64,000 bases of DNA from Levilinea sp. (GTDB lineage: Bacteria > Chloroflexota > Anaerolineae > Anaerolineales > Anaerolineaceae). Position numbers and translations under genes: made by a program. The notes under the pieces are model-generated. The model made no database searches, was not told the origin of the DNA, and worked only from the letters and a program-made list of their open reading frames with translations. Position 1 is the first letter of the stretch; each line of letters begins with the position of its first letter. This document shows, in pieces, positions 16,281-23,392 of the stretch. The DNA lies in contig JARKPO010000035.1 in NCBI GenBank assembly GCA_029975215.1, positions 1 through 64,000 on the forward strand. The letters run 5' to 3'.

Positions 16281-18106
16281 AAACCGTTCTCCTTGCCCCT
16301 CTCGACCCTGTCCACGACAACGCCGTCAAGCTGCTCAAACGCAGACTGGACGAAGCGGGCTATCAGGCCCTCACCATGCCCCCCGGCACCACCGTGGAGG
16401 AAGTGGTTGAGAAAGCCCTCGTCGTTCATCCTGCCGCCATTCTGGTCAGCCGCACTCTCGGCTATAAAGTTGCCGAAACCCTCGGTCAGTTGGTAGATCT
16501 GGCCGAAGCCTCCGGTCTGCGCGAAACCACCCGCCTGGGCGTGGGCGGCATGGCCATTACCAAAGAAACCGGCGCTGAACTGGGTTTTGACGGCACATTT
16601 GTCGGCGACCTGAATATAAAAGAAGTGATAGCCTTCATCGAAGGCCGCCAGGGCGCGCTGGAAGAAGATCACAGCGCCCAGGTGCAGCGTCCCAAGCCCG
16701 ATATCGTCGCTGGGCACACATACGCCTGGAAAGACCGCAAAATCGAAGCGCTGCTGGATACCATCACCAACCAAATTTTAGACTGGGTGAAAGGCAAAAC
16801 TACCGACGGCATCCAGCGCGCCCTCATCCGCACCGAAATGCTGGAAGCTGGTGTCGCCCACCGCGCATCCCCCCAATCCCCCACTCGCCAGCGCCTCTTA
16901 GAAAAATACCTCTCCTTCTGCGATGCCGAGATCCAGGCCGCCTATCAGGAGGGCAAACTGCCCTCCGGGGTTCGCCCTTTGGATCAAGCCGAAATTGACC
17001 GTCTTCCAGAACGCCTGGCTGGAGGGCACTTTGAGTTCCAATCCCTCCGCCATGTCGGCGACAAGCCCCTCTTTTTCGCCCAATATGGAACCGGCTGCCC
17101 GGTGATGGACGTGGTGCACATTAAAACCACCGAAGCCTGGGGCGCAGACGGCGTTCTGCATTTCGACCCCTCCTGGGGCGCCCAGCGTGAGGGCTTGCTG
17201 CAAGGGCACCTCACCCATGAGCACGACGGCACCATCCTCACCCTGGAAAACCTGAGCTTCATCCGTCAACACATGGAAGCTTCCACCCTGTGGAACGTGC
17301 GCGGTCACCGCGGCCTCAACACCCCCGAAACTCAGGTGTTGGCTCATGCTGCCGGTGCCGACCTTCTCAAAATCAACATCCCCTACGGCGGCACCGCTGG
17401 CGGCACAGACCCCGAACGCCTCACCGTGGATGGCGTCTTCGCCCTGCGTCTGGCCGCCCAATACGGCCTGCCTTTTGACATCCCCGGAAACGATGAACTC
17501 AGCGGCGTACCTCCCCACAAAACCTTCGCCGGGCTGCTCATCATGATGATGCTCGGCCTCAAGCTGGGCGCGCGCCCCATCCCCAAACCCCTGCTGTGTT
17601 ACTCGCCGTATATGACCATTTACGGCCACATGGACGACAACATGGTGGATATGAACATCGCCAAGCTGGCCGTCTGGCAGGAGATCGTAGATACCCCCAT
17701 CTGGCCGGGAGAACCCGTCGGTTTCATGACCCACACCCCCGACCGCGTACAGTCCGCCGTGACCACCGCCAACCACGCCGCCCTGGCTGCCAGTATGGGC
17801 GTCTCAGCGATGACCTTCGCCTCCTCGGATGAGGCTTATTCCAAAGGCCCCATCTCCGTCCCCGCCCGCGTAGACACCCTGCGGGCTGTGCGCGAGAGTT
17901 TGCGCTTCCTCGGCAGCGCCCGCTTCCAACCCACTCCCGCCGCCCAGCGTATGCAAGCTCAGCTGCATTTGGGCATCACCGCTGTTCTGGAAAAAATCGC
18001 CCAGCGCGGAGATTTCGTCGCTTCTATTTACGAAGGACTGCTTGGCGATCAAGATGACGGCCTCTACCCCGGCCGCACAGGCCGCGGTACCGTCCGCGCC
18101 GAATGA
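16277..18106 (+). CDS. B12/PLP-dependent aminomutase, lysine/ornithine type
   Basis: 609 residues. Residues 1-125 form a Rossmann-type cobalamin domain. ILVSRTLGYKVAETLGQLVDLAEASGLR and the GVGG...ELGFDGTF segments follow the KamE/OraE pattern. The B12-His motif is altered: DPVHDNAV instead of DxHxxG. Residues of about 150-600 are a TIM barrel like KamD or the OraE barrel (MDVVHIKTTEAWGADG, PYGGTAGGTDPERL, FDIPGNDELSGVPPHKTFA). These enzymes move a terminal amino group of D-lysine, beta-lysine or D-ornithine to the next carbon using adenosylcobalamin and PLP. The order cobalamin domain then barrel is opposite to OraE, and the dimerisation domain is a separate gene. The substrate is not readable. 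Confidence 0.8.
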   Translation: MKTVLLAPLDPVHDNAVKLLKRRLDEAGYQALTMPPGTTVEEVVEKALVVHPAAILVSRTLGYKVAETLGQLVDLAEASGLRETTRLGVGGMAITKETGAELGFDGTFVGDLNIKEVIAFIEGRQGALEEDHSAQVQRPKPDIVAGHTYAWKDRKIEALLDTITNQILDWVKGKTTDGIQRALIRTEMLEAGVAHRASPQSPTRQRLLEKYLSFCDAEIQAAYQEGKLPSGVRPLDQAEIDRLPERLAGGHFEFQSLRHVGDKPLFFAQYGTGCPVMDVVHIKTTEAWGADGVLHFDPSWGAQREGLLQGHLTHEHDGTILTLENLSFIRQHMEASTLWNVRGHRGLNTPETQVLAHAAGADLLKINIPYGGTAGGTDPERLTVDGVFALRLAAQYGLPFDIPGNDELSGVPPHKTFAGLLIMMMLGLKLGARPIPKPLLCYSPYMTIYGHMDDNMVDMNIAKLAVWQEIVDTPIWPGEPVGFMTHTPDRVQSAVTTANHAALAASMGVSAMTFASSDEAYSKGPISVPARVDTLRAVRESLRFLGSARFQPTPAAQRMQAQLHLGITAVLEKIAQRGDFVASIYEGLLGDQDDGLYPGRTGRGTVRAE

Positions 18107-19188
18107 CCCGAATGCTCGAAAGGCCAGCCGTGCAGACCGTCAGCTTTGCGGGCACCGCAAAAAACACTGGCAAAACCACCACTGCTCTGCACATGGTGGA
18201 TCGCTGCCATGCGCGGGGCCTGCGGCTGGCCCTCACCAGCATCGGCTACGACGGCGAGATCAAAGACAACGTCACCGGCCTGCCCAAGCCGCGCTATGTC
18301 CTTCAACCGGGCGATTGGGTGGCAACCGCCGAAAAATGTCTTAAAACCGGCACGGCAGGTTACCGTATCCGCCGCACTTCCTCCATTTACACCGTCTTGG
18401 GCCGCATCGTTTTCGTGGAAATCACGTCGCCTGGTCTGGTAGTTTTGGCCGGTCCCAACCGCCGCAGCGATCTGGAACAGGTCCTGGCAGATTTCCAAGA
18501 GATCGGGGTAGATTGGGTGCTGGTAGACGGCGCCCTCAACCGCCTGGCCCCCATGATCTGCACCGACGGGCTGGTGCTCTCCACCGGCGCAGCCTTCACC
18601 GAAGATATCCCCTCCCTGGCTGAACATGCCCGTGCCCTATGCGCTATGTTTCGATTTCCCCGCTTTCCCCTGCCGCCGGTCGATAACATCACACTGTGCT
18701 CCTCCAAAAGCGGGCAGGTCGCCACCCTGGGCAGCGGTTCTTTGCTGAGCGAAGCCGCCTTTCAGGCGTTGGAGACAGCCACAGACACCTGCCTGCCCCA
18801 ACAGCTGCTCATCCCCAATGCCTGCCATCCCGCTCGTCTTCAGGAGCTTCTCACCCGCAAACCCGCCTTGCGGGAGGTCCAATGGGTGTTTGGCAGCCCC
18901 CTCAAGCTGTTGGCATCCGGCGACCCCCGCCTATGGGAGATGGTTTGGGCGAGTATGCAGCATCCCCCGCAGTATTTCGAAACCCTGCCCTTGCGCTGCC
19001 TTACCCTCAACCCCTTTTACCCCTCCTACCACGCCGCCACCTGGAGCTACTCCGAAAACTTCCTGGACGCCAACGCCCTCTTAGCCGCGGTCCGCGCCCA
19101 GGTGACAGACGTCCCCGTGCTCAACCTGCGTCAACCACCCATTCCCGACCTCCTCGATCTCCTCACCCCCTCAAGCGCACCTTCCTAA
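18103..19188 (+). CDS. P-loop protein, KamB-like aminomutase reactivase candidate
   Basis: 361 residues, overlapping the aminomutase by ATGA. The P-loop GTAKNTGKTT is at 17-26. LALTSIGYDGE, VATAEKCL and WVLVDGALNR...DGLVLSTGAA match my recollection of KamB, the subunit proposed with KamC to reactivate lysine 5,6-aminomutase after cobalamin inactivation. No KamC (MutS-like ATPase) is present here. An ATP- or GTP-driven chaperone for the B12 enzyme is therefore the best guess; a cobalamin-handling GTPase is the alternative. Confidence 0.6.
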   Translation: MTRMLERPAVQTVSFAGTAKNTGKTTTALHMVDRCHARGLRLALTSIGYDGEIKDNVTGLPKPRYVLQPGDWVATAEKCLKTGTAGYRIRRTSSIYTVLGRIVFVEITSPGLVVLAGPNRRSDLEQVLADFQEIGVDWVLVDGALNRLAPMICTDGLVLSTGAAFTEDIPSLAEHARALCAMFRFPRFPLPPVDNITLCSSKSGQVATLGSGSLLSEAAFQALETATDTCLPQQLLIPNACHPARLQELLTRKPALREVQWVFGSPLKLLASGDPRLWEMVWASMQHPPQYFETLPLRCLTLNPFYPSYHAATWSYSENFLDANALLAAVRAQVTDVPVLNLRQPPIPDLLDLLTPSSAPS

Positions 19189-19197
19189 GGAGTTCCC

Positions 19198-19653
19198 ATG
19201 CCTGACCCCTATGCGAATCAATTATTCAGCACCTCCGGCACACCCTGTGCCGAAAAAACCCCCGTCACCGGCGTGATCAACTGCACCCTCCACGCCCGCT
19301 CTGAACGCCGCGGGTTGGAACTGGCCGCTTTTCCCTCGCGCGCCCTGCTGAAAAATGAAATCCATGAGCTGATCCTCACCGCCGAAGATGCCGGCCCCGG
19401 CAAAACCGTCAACCAAATTGCCTACCTGGGCTTTTTTGAAATCCAGCAAGGCGGCATCCTGTGGGTCGGCGACCGCGTCACACTAAACGGCGAGACGATC
19501 GGCAAACTTGCCGGTTATGATCTTACCCACTTTCCCAACCATTTCAACATTGTGATCAAAGCCCCGGCCCCGCTGAAAACTGGCCTCGAATCCGGTGTTC
19601 ATCCCGGTGATACCGTGGCTTTCATATTTGAAACACCTGAATCCCAATCCTGA
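19198..19653 (+). CDS. Conserved hypothetical protein in the aminomutase operon
   Basis: 151 residues with no signal peptide or membrane segment; I do not recognise it with certainty. The C-terminal half (GGILWVGDRVTLNGETIGKL, then FNIVIKAP and GVHPGDTVAFIFE) looks like a small beta-barrel. There is a faint resemblance to OrtA, the small subunit of 2-amino-4-ketopentanoate thiolase, but not enough to name it so. It is 9 nt after the KamB-like gene and 12 nt before the dehydrogenase gene, so it probably belongs to the same pathway. RBS AAGGAG lies before the ATG. Confidence 0.6.
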   Translation: MPDPYANQLFSTSGTPCAEKTPVTGVINCTLHARSERRGLELAAFPSRALLKNEIHELILTAEDAGPGKTVNQIAYLGFFEIQQGGILWVGDRVTLNGETIGKLAGYDLTHFPNHFNIVIKAPAPLKTGLESGVHPGDTVAFIFETPESQS

Positions 19654-19665
19654 GGAGCCACTACC

Positions 19666-20574
19666 GTGGAATCGAAAATCAAAGTTACCGTAATGGGCTG
19701 CGGCCATGTGGGGCAGTATTCGGCCCGCGCTACCCAGCTCGCCCCTGATATGGAGCTAACCGGCATCATCGAAATGGGCTGCCGGCTGGATGAAATCCGC
19801 TGCATGTTCAGCGGCATCCCTGTGGTGGAATCCGTCGAAGAACTGCCTGAAAAACCAGATGTTGTCATCCTCGGAGTTCCCTCCCGCACCGTCATCGATA
19901 CCGCCCCCAAACTGCTGGCCGCCGGCATCCGCACTGTGGACGCCTTTGACATGCACGGCGATCCCTTCTTGAACTTGCGTGAAACCCTCGGCCCCATCGC
20001 CCGCGAAAACGGCTCCGCCGCCATCATGGGCGCGGGTGTAGACCCCGGCGTCAGCACCATCATCCGCTCCATCTTTGAAATGTGGGCCCCCACCGGCCTG
20101 ACGTATGTCACCTACGGCCCCGGCATGAGCATGGGCCACACCGTCGCCGCCAAATCCTACGCGGGCGTGCGCAATGCCCTCTCCATCACCCGTCCCGGCG
20201 ACCCTGGCTGCCACAAGCGCGATCTCTATTTAGAAATTGCCCCCGGCTTCGAATTCGAAGAGGTCAAAAGCCGAGTTCTGGCTGACCCCTACTTTAACCA
20301 CGACGATGTGCGCGTTTTCCAGGTAGAGGACGTTACCCCACTGATCGACATGGGCCACGCCATTCAGATTCACCGCAAAGGCGGCGCATCGGGCATTGAT
20401 AACCAGCTTCTCCGCTTCGAAACCACCTTCCATAACCCCGCCTCCACCGCCCAGGTCATGGTCTCAGCCGCTCGCGCCGTTACCCGCCTGCAGCCCGGTG
20501 CCTACACCATGATGGAAGTGCCTCCCCTGATGTACCTTCTCGAAGGTGAGCGGCTGCTCAAGCGTTTGTTCTAG
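19666..20574 (+). CDS. NAD(P)-dependent diamino acid dehydrogenase, DAPDH/Ord-like
   Basis: 302 residues starting with GTG after GAGGAG. The N-terminal Rossmann fold has GCGHVGQY (11-18). Later GAGVDPGVSTIIRS, YGPGMSMGHT and AARAVTRLQPGAYTMMEVPP follow the layout of meso-diaminopimelate dehydrogenase and 2,4-diaminopentanoate dehydrogenase. Next to an aminomutase, oxidative deamination of a 2,4- or 3,5-diamino acid is the expected reaction, giving ammonia and NAD(P)H; lysine-biosynthetic diaminopimelate dehydrogenase is the alternative. It is the last gene of the operon; a bidirectional terminator follows. Confidence 0.8.
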   Translation: MESKIKVTVMGCGHVGQYSARATQLAPDMELTGIIEMGCRLDEIRCMFSGIPVVESVEELPEKPDVVILGVPSRTVIDTAPKLLAAGIRTVDAFDMHGDPFLNLRETLGPIARENGSAAIMGAGVDPGVSTIIRSIFEMWAPTGLTYVTYGPGMSMGHTVAAKSYAGVRNALSITRPGDPGCHKRDLYLEIAPGFEFEEVKSRVLADPYFNHDDVRVFQVEDVTPLIDMGHAIQIHRKGGASGIDNQLLRFETTFHNPASTAQVMVSAARAVTRLQPGAYTMMEVPPLMYLLEGERLLKRLF

Positions 20575-20594
20575 CCCACACAACACCCCCAACC

Positions 20595-20629
20595 AAAAAG
20601 GCTGTCCGATATCGCCGGGCAGCCTTTTT
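20595..20629. terminator. Bidirectional terminator
   Basis: AAAAAGGCTG (20595-20604) pairs with CAGCCTTTTT (20620-20629). The A-run on one arm and T-run on the other let it serve both the aminomutase operon and the convergent XRE gene. Confidence 0.85.
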
Positions 20630-20644
20630 GCAGTTTTGGACAAT

Positions 20645-21295
20645 CTATTCAGAATCTTCCTCGGAATTTTCTTCGCCAGAGTCACTTCGCGCGATCACCG
20701 TGTGAAATTCTGCCGGCCGCTCCGTCTCGTCGTAGCCGCTGATGACGATGATCAGTGTGGCCACATTCGGCCCATTATTGCGCCAGCGGTGGGTCATTTG
20801 GGCAGCAAAGATCAAGCTGTCGCCCGCTGAAAGAGTATATACATCCTGACCCACCTCATACTCTACCGTTCCGCGCAAGCAAAATACAAACTCGTGCCCC
20901 CCATGTAGGATTCCCAACGAACCGCTGCTTCCGCCCGTTTCCAGCGTCAGCGCAAAGGCCTCCATCCGGCCCGCAAAATTCTCGCTGCCCAGCCCTTCCC
21001 ATAAACCGCGCAGAAACGGGAGCCGCGAACGCTGCGACGCCTTGCAGTACACCACCGGCTGGCGCTGCGATTCGATTCGGAAAAAGGCGGTAATGGGCAC
21101 TTCCAAAGCCCCCGCCAGCTTGTTCAGGGTGCTTACCGAGGGAGAAGTCAAACCCCGCTCAATCATGCTTAACGCGTTGGCCGATAATCCGCTCAGCCGG
21201 GCCAGTTCACGCATCGAAATCTTGCGCTCTTCCCGCAGCTTACGCAGCTGAATTCCCACATCCACTGATGCCGCCTCGCGATCCAATAATTCCAT
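20645..21295 (-). CDS. XRE family regulator with cupin domain
   Basis: 216 residues. An N-terminal helix-turn-helix (IQLRKLREERKISMRELARLSGLS...ALSMIERG, about 15-70) precedes a C-terminal cupin (LHGGHEFVFCLRGTVEYEVG, then HRWRNNG). Proteins of this type (PuuR-like) often bind amino acids or polyamines and control their catabolism, so a link to the convergent amino-acid operon is plausible, but no operator was found. The ATG at 21295 is chosen because GGAGG lies 6 nt upstream; a GTG two codons earlier directly abuts that site. Confidence 0.88.
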   Translation of the reverse strand: MELLDREAASVDVGIQLRKLREERKISMRELARLSGLSANALSMIERGLTSPSVSTLNKLAGALEVPITAFFRIESQRQPVVYCKASQRSRLPFLRGLWEGLGSENFAGRMEAFALTLETGGSSGSLGILHGGHEFVFCLRGTVEYEVGQDVYTLSAGDSLIFAAQMTHRWRNNGPNVATLIIVISGYDETERPAEFHTVIARSDSGEENSEEDSE

Positions 21296-21331
21296 CCTCA
21301 CCCTCCATTTCGCCGCGCCTCGCGCAGCTGC

Positions 21332-22123
21332 CTACAACCATCCTCTCAGTCGGTAAACCCACATACCGATGTATTCCTTCAGCGAGTTCGTCGTCAAACC
21401 CAAGTCGCTCGCATTCGGCATAAGATAAATCAGACGATTGGCAATCGAGCCGCTGTGCAGGTCCTCCCATCCTTTCTGGGTCACCTTAAAATCCACCGGC
21501 GCCGGAATCACTTCCATCCCCTGCTTTTCAAACAGAGCCAGCGCCCGCGGCATATGCGAAGCGGAGGTCACTAAAAGAATGCGCTGCACGCCCATTTCTT
21601 TCAGCATTTCGCAGGAATACAGCGCGTCTTCATAGGTGTTCTGTGAGCGTCCTTGCAGCAGCAGCCGCTCCTCCGGCACACCCAATAAGTCCAGCAGCGC
21701 GCCCATATCCTCCGCCGGATTGCTGGTTTGTCCTGCCATCCAGGTAGTTCCCCCGCTGATGAGGATCCGGCCTGCCTTGCCTTGCTGGTACAGGTATGCC
21801 GCATACACAATGCGATCTCCCGCTCCATTCAGTTCCACCATCGGCCTGGGGGGTTCAGGCGGTTCGGTGCCCCCACCCAACAGCACAATCACCTCGGCCT
21901 GGGGAATTTCGGCGGGCGGTAAATATTTCCACTCCAAATTTTTCGTCAGGCTGTAGGCCACCCAGCGGTTGCCGCCCAAAAACAGCACCGCCAGCGCACC
22001 AATCAGCACCGCGCGCTGCCAGCCAGGATGCTTGTGCAGGAACAAAGCCGCCGCCACCAGCAAGGCCACCAGCCCCACCGGATATACAAAAGGCGGCAAG
22101 AATTTTGAAAGAAAAACGAACAT
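21332..22123 (-). CDS. DUF218/YdcF-family membrane-anchored protein
   Basis: 263 residues. Two N-terminal membrane helices (about 10-30 and 37-52) precede a DUF218 domain with VIVLLGGGTE, LYQQGKAGRILISGG, LLLQGRSQNTYEDALYS and LLVTSASHMPRALALFEKQG. SanA/ElyC/YdcF relatives act in envelope integrity, and ElyC affects the undecaprenyl-phosphate carrier; the reaction here is unknown. It lies 36 nt upstream of the XRE gene on the same strand, so the two may be co-transcribed. Confidence 0.85.
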   Translation of the reverse strand: MFVFLSKFLPPFVYPVGLVALLVAAALFLHKHPGWQRAVLIGALAVLFLGGNRWVAYSLTKNLEWKYLPPAEIPQAEVIVLLGGGTEPPEPPRPMVELNGAGDRIVYAAYLYQQGKAGRILISGGTTWMAGQTSNPAEDMGALLDLLGVPEERLLLQGRSQNTYEDALYSCEMLKEMGVQRILLVTSASHMPRALALFEKQGMEVIPAPVDFKVTQKGWEDLHSGSIANRLIYLMPNASDLGLTTNSLKEYIGMWVYRLRGWL

Positions 22124-22278
22124 AACACCCTTCTTGAATTCGTTCAGGATAGGAATTCGATTCTAACACATCCCTAAAGGCTTTCCCCACCCTGCATGGA
22201 AACCGGTCAACTCATTGAAAATCTTAAATTTTAGCCAAACCCGAATTCTTGCCCTTTTCTCTTACGAGTACAATCTGG

Positions 22279-22284
22279 TATAAT
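22279..22284 (+). promoter_or_regulatory. Extended -10 of tRNA-Gly
   Basis: TGGTATAAT, the same nine bases as the -10 region of the dinG-like gene at 265-273, lies 12 nt before the tRNA 5' end. The -35 is not clear. Confidence 0.55.
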
Positions 22285-22296
22285 ATCGCTGTTCTT

Positions 22297-22368
22297 GCGG
22301 GTGTAGTTCAGTGGTAGAACGCTTGCTTCCCAAGCAAGATATCGTGGGTTCGAGTCCCATCACCCGCT
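22297..22368 (+). tRNA. tRNA-Gly (anticodon CCC)
   Basis: The acceptor stem GCGGGTG pairs with CACCCGC. The anticodon stem CTTGC/GCAAG encloses the loop TTCCCAA, giving anticodon CCC. The T-arm GTGGG-TTCGAGT-CCCAT is complete and the discriminator is T. The 3' CCA is not encoded. It lies in a 393-bp gap; the rest of the gap holds only promoter-like sequence. Confidence 0.95.
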
Positions 22369-22488
22369 CAAGTACCTCCCCCGAACGGATTGCCCTTTCT
22401 ACGCGAAGGCGGCAGTCTGTTTTTTAATTTGCGCTTTACAGATTTGTTATTTTCGCCCATATTCGGAATGATTATCGAGCGATTATGT

Positions 22489-22494
22489 TAAAAT
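22489..22494 (+). promoter_or_regulatory. Extended -10 of the signalling operon
   Basis: TGTTAAAAT (22486-22494), 22 nt before the ATG at 22517. The identical nine bases occur upstream of hisS (minus strand) and of the gene at 46761. No -35 is obvious. Confidence 0.4.
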
Positions 22495-22516
22495 GCAAAT
22501 TAGAAGGATCATACTC

Positions 22517-22897
22517 ATGCCCAAACCTATCACCATTCTCTATGTCGAAGATAATTTTGAAAACCGCATGTTGGTACGGCGGTTGCTGACGGTTGAAGGG
22601 TACGAGATTGTCGAAGCAGAGAATGCTCACAAAGCCCTGGCAATCATCCCTTCCATCGAGCCGGATTTAATCCTCATGGATATGAACATGCCAGATATTG
22701 ACGGCTACACGCTGACTGCTCAGCTCAAGAAAATTCCCAAGCTGGCATCTGTGCCCATCATCGCCATCACCGCCAACGTTATGCGCGGCGACCGCGAAAA
22801 AACCATGCAGGCTGGCTGCGACGGCTATATCGAAAAGCCCATTAACGTGGATAAGTTCACCGAGCAGGTAGAACGATTCTTGCACGGTGTTAAGTAG
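22517..22897 (+). CDS. Single-domain response regulator (DivK/CheY-like)
   Basis: 126 residues, receiver domain only. The acidic pair is in YVEDN, the phosphorylation Asp in LILMDMNMPDIDGY, and the Lys in GYIEKPINVDKF. MNMPDIDGYTL and the two-helix ending resemble the DivK-like receivers seen beside hybrid kinases. It is the first gene of the long signalling operon, with no output domain, so it would act through protein contacts or as a phosphate shuttle. The ATG at 22517 follows AGAAGGA; an upstream in-frame ATG at 22493 lies on the -10 box and is rejected. Confidence 0.92.
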   Translation: MPKPITILYVEDNFENRMLVRRLLTVEGYEIVEAENAHKALAIIPSIEPDLILMDMNMPDIDGYTLTAQLKKIPKLASVPIIAITANVMRGDREKTMQAGCDGYIEKPINVDKFTEQVERFLHGVK

Positions 22898-22927
22898 GCC
22901 GGAACCGAGATAAGGGTAAAACAACCA

Positions 22928-23380
22928 ATGTCTGAAAACGATACCTCTTCTGACGCTCTGCGGCAAAATCGAAAACCCATCAATCTCAAAGAGATCACGG
23001 TTCTCGTCGTCGAGGACAATGTCTCCAACTTTGTCCTGATTGCGCGCCTCTTGGGCTTCCTCGGTATCCACTGTGAATGGAAGACTTCGGGCTACGAAGT
23101 CGTTGAATATGCCGACACTCTCCCCCGCGTGGATCTAATCCTCATGGATATTCGCCTTCCGTACGAAGACGGCTACGGCGCACATGCAAAAATTCGCCAA
23201 TCCGGCCGCTTCAAGGATGTTCCCGTCATCGCCGTCACAGCTGAAGCCAGCATTGAGCAGATCAACAAAGCCCGCAAAGCCGGGTTTGACGGCTTTATCG
23301 GCAAACCTCTCGATCCGGACCGCTTTCCGGATCAAATCAAACGCATTTTATCCGGCGAACCCGTTTGGGAAATGGGCTAA
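22928..23380 (+). CDS. Single-domain response regulator
   Basis: 150 residues. An N-terminal tail of about 22 residues precedes a receiver domain with VVEDN, phosphorylation Asp in LILMDIRLPYEDGY, Thr in VIAVTAEA and Lys in GFIGKPLDPDRF. There is no effector domain. It is a close but clearly diverged neighbour of the previous receiver and lies 12 nt before the first giant GAF protein. Both receivers are candidate targets of the hybrid kinase at 34907. Confidence 0.92.
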   Translation: MSENDTSSDALRQNRKPINLKEITVLVVEDNVSNFVLIARLLGFLGIHCEWKTSGYEVVEYADTLPRVDLILMDIRLPYEDGYGAHAKIRQSGRFKDVPVIAVTAEASIEQINKARKAGFDGFIGKPLDPDRFPDQIKRILSGEPVWEMG

Positions 23381-23392
23381 GGAGATTTTGGT

